This document shows positions 58,808-64,000 of a DNA stretch of 64,000 bases, in pieces. The stretch comes from Asparagopsis taxiformis (taxonomy: Eukaryota; Rhodophyta; Florideophyceae; Bonnemaisoniales; Bonnemaisoniaceae). Made by a program: the position numbers and the translations under genes. The notes under the pieces were generated by a model. That model was not told the origin of the DNA and searched no databases. It saw only the letters and a list, made by a program, of their open reading frames with translations. Location: the NCBI GenBank assembly GCA_030407315.1, contig JALQPE010000132.1, positions 37,592 to 101,591 of the forward strand, read 5' to 3'. How positions within the stretch are numbered: the stretch's first letter is position 1; every line of letters begins with the position of its first letter.

Positions 58808-61800
58808 CTAGACTTCCATGTAATCCTCCCCAGAACTGCCAGCTGAAGAAGAGCTGGTATCACTCTCGACGTCGTGGGGTAACTCGTACATATCTGGCCT
58901 TGCGACCGGACGCGAGTCCTTCAACGGTGCATAGACTAGATCGTTGACTAAGACCGATGTTTCCCGAATTGCCATGGTGTGGGCCCTAATATGATGAGGA
59001 TAAACCATCTTGTATTTCTTCCCAAGCTTGGTTTTCATCAGCTCGTGATCTTTCCATCCCGGGCCGCTGTGCTCGAGGTCCCCACGACATACTATAACAG
59101 AATACGGTGGGATCCATACCAATTCTGGCTTGAGAAGGGGAAATATGGCCGCTGCAGATCGATGGGGAGCGTTAAGGAATGCATGGCTTCGCGGCCGTAC
59201 AATAAGCGGAGTGCCCATTGCACCAGTAGCGATGAATGAATAATCCGGAAATGGAATAGGAGTCCCGTTGAAGCGGTTTTCGTCTTCTAACGGAGGACCA
59301 GGGTAGACGAAGTCGAGATGTGGGACTTGGCGCTCGCAACGAGATCCAGTTAGAAGCAACCTGAGCCCTGTCTTCCCGAACTGGAGCTTCGGGCCTTTTT
59401 CAAATCCGTCCAGAGACGGAGTTGAATCCTCTAGATGCAACTTTTCTGCTATGATAGCAAAGAAAACATCCAAGGCCGCCTTGTCTCTCGCGAGAGTGGA
59501 AGTAGAATCCTTTTCCAGATCTTCCACTACAGCCTTGCATGGGGTCATGAACCTTTGTTCATCCGGGCCACCACGCGCATCCTGGTCGGAAGAACCCGAA
59601 TTCAGAATGGGCCCCCAAGCACCATCCTGCCCATCTACGAACATGTTACAAAACGAGTCGAGGAGTTTGTGGATAGTAGAGCTGAGCTCGGATGGTTGTA
59701 GGATGCCGTCAAGGACGACATAACCAAGAGAGTCCAATCGGGCCCTGGCACGCTCGAAGTAAACCAATCTTGAAGAACTTGTATCCCCTGCCACGGACTC
59801 TATATCCTGCTGAAACTCTTCCACCTCACCCTCCGTTACATGAAATCCCGAGCGGTGTTCCGGATGCAGCAAACTGGAAATGGAACGCACCATTGAAGCA
59901 GCCTCCTCTACAGAAGTATGACTGGTGAAAAATGATGGGGGCTCAGGTTGCTGATCCTCGTACCGATGTACTTTGAAACCTTTGGATTGCAACCTCGTAG
60001 GAGTGATTTGATCCTCGTCTTCTTTTTCTTCTCCGGAGTCTTCATTGCCGTCCATGCTTCCTCCCTCATCATTACCTTGCTTGACTTGCTTTAAAGCAAT
60101 TGCTGCTTTCTTCGTCTTCTTTGTTCCAGAGGCAGACCGAGGAGTAACCGAAGGAGTAGATGGGGAATCAAGTGACGCGATGTGCTCAGCAATAGCAGCA
60201 GATCTAGCCTTTGAACGAGTAAGACGGGAAGGGAAAGAGAGAGATTGGGGGGATGATATAGCTCGCCGCTTCGCGGGTGGAGCTCCTGGAGAAGAAGGAA
60301 ATTTCCTCTTCGCCCCCGTCTGTTGAGGAGCGGGTTCAGAGGGCTGCTGAGGTTTTTCCACCGAATCAGTACTGGAACTGGCCTTCGCATATGGGTTGAA
60401 GTCATCCCCTTCCCAGGCTTCCTGTTCCGTTACTCCCGCTGGCGGCTTCCAAGATGGTGGGTCACCATCTTTCCCACCATCGTAACATTTCCTGGAACAA
60501 ACGAAGACCATATCACGCTCCCCTGTAGCGAGGTACTTCCTTGGGATGAGATGATGCACTCGCGCATAGTCACATAGATTGTGAACCGGATTAATTCCGC
60601 AAGCCGTGCATTTATGAACAGCGGCACTTCCAGGAAAAGCGCAGTAATCTCCCAAAGAGCATGGAAACGGGCGTGGAGTAGTACTGTCACGCGGTATGCG
60701 GCTGACTGTGATGTTAGATACAGTCTTACTTGCTCCCTTCGACGCTGAATCCGGAGCTTTCTGAACTTCTGTGCCATCTTCCGCACCATCCGCACCAATT
60801 TCATTCCGTGAAGAGGGAGTGGAATGCGCGTCGGGTGGTTCAGAACGGTTCTCGTCCTCGGAGCCCAGTTGCTCGGGATGTGGAGAATTTGCATCCTTTT
60901 CAGGTGCATCCTCCTCTGGTGCATCCTTGGAAATCTCCATGTCGTCATCCGACCCAGCGCTGGTTTCGGGTATCACCTGTTTTGATGCGGGAGTGGACGG
61001 TAGTTCCTCGACGGTCTCGTCGATAACGACGTCATCAGAAGAGATGGGGATTGGGAGAGGTTCCATGATAACGTCTTCGAATTGGGTTAAACGACGTTCA
61101 TGTCTGGAAGCACCCGTAGTCTTCGTCGCTGGTTGAGCAGCACCAGTCGACTGCGAAGCTTGCATAATAGCTTGAGTGACTGGTTCGCCACCTTGGCGCT
61201 TGTCTTGAACCCCCTTGTTTTCTCCATTGCCGTCTTCTTCTTCATCCGGGCCGTGTGATTCGGATGAAACCTGGCGAGTGGACTGAATTCCAAAGCGGTC
61301 TCGAAGAACGGATCGAAAACTCTCCAGCCGTGCCTCCTGGTTTTCGGGTTTCCTCGGCACGGGCTCTTCCTCGTATTGAATCATACGTTTGTAGACGGAT
61401 TTCCACGTTGGTATCATATCCGTTCCGTCTGATTCCAAGTCTTCGAGGTCAGCGATGTCTTCGGTCGACAGGTTACTGGCACGTGCCATCTCACGAATGA
61501 CTTCGTAATATTGTTGAATGTAGGTCAAGTACGTCCGAAGGTCGAAAGACGGGACACGACCGAAGGTGGGAAGCAGTTGGACATTGCGGTAGTGAATGCA
61601 CTTGACCATTAGCTCACTGGCACGATCCTCCGCCCTTGTAAAAGCAGTGTCCTTGAGAATTAAAAGACTGATTCCAACTTCGTTTTCCTTTCTTCCTGAG
61701 GAAGCCTTGTACGCAGCGTATGTGCGGGGTGAACGCCTCATGTTCAACGCCACATTCACTATAGAAGATACCGTGCTCTTCTTCAGAATACCGCTGAAGT

Positions 61801-62404
61801 GGCGCTGGAAGAACCAGTTCGCAACCTGTGATGCAGGCATATCAGCGACAGTTCTTTCACCGGGTCGGGCATATTTAACATTGCAGTTATAAATGCTAAT
61901 GATCGCGTGGATACGATCTCGAACTGTGGTCGGTAACACCGTGTGGACGAGTTCATTCAAACGCTGACTGAGGTACAGCATGTCCTCCATTGTCATCTTT
62001 TCTCCGTCAGGTCTTTGAGCTTCTTGTACTGGGACATTGTCAACCACAGACGCCAAACGTTCCACCTCTTTTTCTTTGCATCGTAAAAGAGCACGGCGAC
62101 GATGGAGTCCGTCCACGATGTAATAGCGGCTTCCACTGGATTGGTAGGGTAAGGAAACAACAGTGATACATCCCACCGCAGAGGTCTGGAAGCCTTCCAT
62201 AACCATCTTGCGGAACAACAAGTCAACATGAGAGTCGTCAACTTCCCGGGATGTTTCATCGGGGACGTATATGTCCAGAATAGGCAACTTGATCATCTTG
62301 AAAACGTAATTCGACAACGAAGAAGCAACGGAGCGTGACATCGCAGGAATGACTAGTTGACGTGCGCTGGAAGAAGCTTCCCCTCGGCGGGGACGTAGGC
62401 TCAT
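58808..62404 (-). CDS. ParB-like / zinc-finger / 2OG-Fe(II) dioxygenase-like fusion protein
   Basis: 1198 residues from the ATG at 62404 (MSLRPRRGEASSSARQ); upstream codons in frame are non-ATG. Residues about 37-150 resemble the ParB/Srx N-terminal fold: MIKLPILDIYVPDETSREVD, a Gly-x-x-Arg-like VDGLHRRRAL near 97-106, and helices after it. About 580-640 is a zinc module with ordered Cys/His (CSLGDYCAF, HKCTACGINPVHNLC, VCSRKC), PHD-like. About 885-1150 resembles a double-stranded beta-helix dioxygenase: HLDF (H-x-D) near 1031, PRSH, and distal His in DLEHSGPG near 1110 followed by a basic stretch. The linkers are acidic and disordered. Nuclear DNA or chromatin action on the flanking palindromes is inference. 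Confidence 0.6.
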   Translation of the reverse strand: MSLRPRRGEASSSARQLVIPAMSRSVASSLSNYVFKMIKLPILDIYVPDETSREVDDSHVDLLFRKMVMEGFQTSAVGCITVVSLPYQSSGSRYYIVDGLHRRRALLRCKEKEVERLASVVDNVPVQEAQRPDGEKMTMEDMLYLSQRLNELVHTVLPTTVRDRIHAIISIYNCNVKYARPGERTVADMPASQVANWFFQRHFSGILKKSTVSSIVNVALNMRRSPRTYAAYKASSGRKENEVGISLLILKDTAFTRAEDRASELMVKCIHYRNVQLLPTFGRVPSFDLRTYLTYIQQYYEVIREMARASNLSTEDIADLEDLESDGTDMIPTWKSVYKRMIQYEEEPVPRKPENQEARLESFRSVLRDRFGIQSTRQVSSESHGPDEEEDGNGENKGVQDKRQGGEPVTQAIMQASQSTGAAQPATKTTGASRHERRLTQFEDVIMEPLPIPISSDDVVIDETVEELPSTPASKQVIPETSAGSDDDMEISKDAPEEDAPEKDANSPHPEQLGSEDENRSEPPDAHSTPSSRNEIGADGAEDGTEVQKAPDSASKGASKTVSNITVSRIPRDSTTPRPFPCSLGDYCAFPGSAAVHKCTACGINPVHNLCDYARVHHLIPRKYLATGERDMVFVCSRKCYDGGKDGDPPSWKPPAGVTEQEAWEGDDFNPYAKASSSTDSVEKPQQPSEPAPQQTGAKRKFPSSPGAPPAKRRAISSPQSLSFPSRLTRSKARSAAIAEHIASLDSPSTPSVTPRSASGTKKTKKAAIALKQVKQGNDEGGSMDGNEDSGEEKEDEDQITPTRLQSKGFKVHRYEDQQPEPPSFFTSHTSVEEAASMVRSISSLLHPEHRSGFHVTEGEVEEFQQDIESVAGDTSSSRLVYFERARARLDSLGYVVLDGILQPSELSSTIHKLLDSFCNMFVDGQDGAWGPILNSGSSDQDARGGPDEQRFMTPCKAVVEDLEKDSTSTLARDKAALDVFFAIIAEKLHLEDSTPSLDGFEKGPKLQFGKTGLRLLLTGSRCERQVPHLDFVYPGPPLEDENRFNGTPIPFPDYSFIATGAMGTPLIVRPRSHAFLNAPHRSAAAIFPLLKPELVWIPPYSVIVCRGDLEHSGPGWKDHELMKTKLGKKYKMVYPHHIRAHTMAIRETSVLVNDLVYAPLKDSRPVARPDMYELPHDVESDTSSSSAGSSGEDYMEV

Positions 62405-62659
62405 GGTTGGGATCGCAAGGAGGGTCGAATAGCTGACGATTGAAACGGTACCAGAGTAACGCGGTATGCCTTTCAAGTAGCAGGGGAGTACTAATCAGCT
62501 AGCCAGCGAGGGACAATGTATTAACAACAAATTTGTCCAACTGGAAGGACACCAAAACTGTGCGTAAAAATTCAGACCGCGCGAGCGGTTTCTATTGGCG
62601 CATGGTCCAACCTGAATCGAATAAACGGTCATAGCGCCAGTTCGAATAAAAATGTTAAT

Positions 62660-62693
62660 TTCGGTAATTTTGCAATCTCGAAAAGTTACCGAA
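62660..62693. repeat. Hairpin TTCGGTAATTT / AAAGTTACCGAA
   Basis: About 255-290 bases upstream of the ParB-like gene's ATG. Stem TTCGGTAA/TTACCGAA extended by T/A pairs. Related to the hairpin at 57442-57466. Confidence 0.65.
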
Positions 62694-62962
62694 CTACATA
62701 CACCTTTCATGACTCGTATATTATCATAAGAAAAGAAGAAATGGAAACTGACTCTATCTCAGCAAGTATTAATACAACGGAAGTAGTCCTGAACCATTCA
62801 TGACTTGTTCCAGTTAGTCAATGTTCTTCAGACATGTGCCGGATGCAGCTACACGAACCGTTTATTGAGCCTCACACCCTTTTATTTCTCCTACCTACCT
62901 TTTCCGCGCAGTGCTGAAGTGTCAGTATCTTTTTGTTCTCGTTAGATATAACGGTTCTCAGG

Positions 62963-63985
62963 TGTGCCTTGGCACTGCTCCTACGACCAGAACACCTCCA
63001 CAGCGCCTTTTCCGTAGATGATAAATTTTGGTAATTTTTCGGGCTCCAAAAATTACTCGAGTAAAACTGATCTAGTCTTTGACGGGAGCTAGATCAGTTT
63101 TTACTCGAGTAATTTTTGGAGCCCAAAAATTACCAAATTTTATCATCTCCCAAATCGTCCGTTCTGACCACCATGGCAGCCTTCCTGCTCGCCACCAAAC
63201 CCACTCCACCACTCTCTACGTCTTCATCTACCTATCTGAACCGACCTCAATACACCTCACTCCGCGTCTTTCTATGCCCGTCCGGCTATCATTTACTGTT
63301 GTACCATTTCTGGAAAGCTGGGCCGGAGTGAGCTAGAACAAAGGTTGGGGACCTCCCATACTACTCCCCTCAGGTGTGCCTTGGCACTGCTACCAACGAC
63401 CAGAACACCTCCACAGCGCCTTTTCGTGGATGATAAAATTTGGTAATTTTTGGGCTCCAAAATTACTCGAGTAAAAACTGATCTAGCTCCCGACAAAGAC
63501 TAGATCAGTTTTTACTCGAGTAATTTTTGGAGCCCAAAAATTACCAAATTTTATCATCTCCCAAATCGCCTGTTCTGACCACCATGGCAGCCTTCTGCTC
63601 GCCACCAAAACCCACTCCACCACTCTCTACTTCTCATCTACTATCTAACCGACCTCATACACTCACTCCGCGTCTTTTGTGTGCCCGTCCGGCTATCATT
63701 TCTGTTGTAACCATTTCTGGATAGCTGGACCGGAGTGAGCTAGAACAAAGGTTGGGGACCTTCCATAGCCACTCCTTAGGTGTGCCTTGGCACTGCTCCA
63801 ACGACCAGAACCACCTCCCACAGCCGCCTTTTCCGTGATGATAAAATTTGGTAATTTTTTTGGCTCCAAAAATTACTCGAGTACAAACTGATCTAGCTCC
63901 CGACAAAGACTAGATCAGTTTTACTCGATTAATTTTGGAGCCCAAAAAATTACCAATTTTATCATCTCCGAAATCGCCTGTTCGC
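62963..63985. repeat. Right palindrome array (three units, inverted)
   Basis: Palindromes at 63017-63147, 63429-63558 and 63837-63966. Spacers are the reverse complement of the left ones (TCCCAAATCG... to ...GCGCCTTTTC). The first has a partial spacer to its left starting at about 62963. After R3 the match ends at about 63,985. Confidence 0.92.
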
Positions 63986-64000
63986 GTTCGTTCGCTGCTG

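Larger units (their letters stand above)
57482..64000. mobile_element. Candidate mobile element: inverted palindrome arrays around a ParB/dioxygenase gene
   Basis: Three ~410-bp units at 57.48-58.53 kb and three in inverse orientation at 62.96-63.98 kb bracket the gene 58808-62404. Each unit has a ~130-bp palindrome plus a ~280-bp spacer. Inverted terminal arrays of this kind suggest a DNA transposon or hairpin-ended replicon. The outer left palindrome arm is degenerate, and the right array diverges at about 63,985, close to the window edge. Target duplications were not found. Confidence 0.5.

Noticed and set aside
58808..62476. Start of the ParB-like protein at 62476
   Set aside because: That codon is TTG. 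The first in-frame ATG is at 62404, and nothing domain-like precedes it.

Overview
The window looks like nuclear DNA of a eukaryote with compact, apparently intronless genes: TATA boxes roughly 50 to 150 bases before start codons, N-terminal signal peptides on many products, no bacterial operons or ribosome binding sites. Small islands of single-exon genes set between large nested retrotransposons are what is known of florideophyte red algae such as Chondrus. That assignment is inference; no species-specific gene was recognised.

Region 1 (1-22.5 kb) is a gene island. It holds a partial Sel1-repeat protein, two FkbM-type methyltransferase-like type II membrane proteins, four secreted proteins of unknown function (two of them apparent diverged paralogues), a class I methyltransferase, and three neighbouring secretory genes, two of which encode tandem repeats of an RQ..PS...RP..HGDD..E..RK.R...Y unit. 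Small element remains are interspersed: a decayed Ty3 reverse-transcriptase fragment, an internally deleted tyrosine-recombinase retroelement, and a 435-bp Copia-type mini-LTR element with intact target-site duplication.

Region 2 (22.5-50.8 kb) is one nest. A tyrosine-recombinase (DIRS/Ngaro-like) retroelement of about 4 kb on the minus strand was invaded three times: by a Ty3 element now reduced to a solo LTR (duplication GGGTT), by a complete 11,085-bp Ty3 chromovirus A (CTAGA), and by a complete 12,477-bp Ty3 chromovirus B (AGGAT). Element A carries a textbook -1 frameshift signal between gag and pol. Element B carries a 924-codon antisense reading frame between pol and its 3' LTR. LTR pairs are nearly identical, so both are young.

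Region 3 (50.8-64 kb) begins with a 45-bp minisatellite, then holds two very large minus-strand genes: a 1340-residue DDE transposase of the CACTA/Plavaka kind, and a 1198-residue protein combining a ParB-like N-terminus, a Cys/His zinc-binding module and a C-terminal 2-oxoglutarate/Fe(II) dioxygenase-like domain. The latter is flanked by inverted arrays of about 410-bp units, each with a ~130-bp palindrome built on 12-bp sites TTACTCGAGTAA spaced 49 bp apart. A sister palindrome with TTACTGCAGTAA, also at 49 bp, lies beyond the transposase gene. The asymmetric palindrome centre occurs in both orientations (flip/flop). I regard this as the strongest candidate for an undescribed mobile system.
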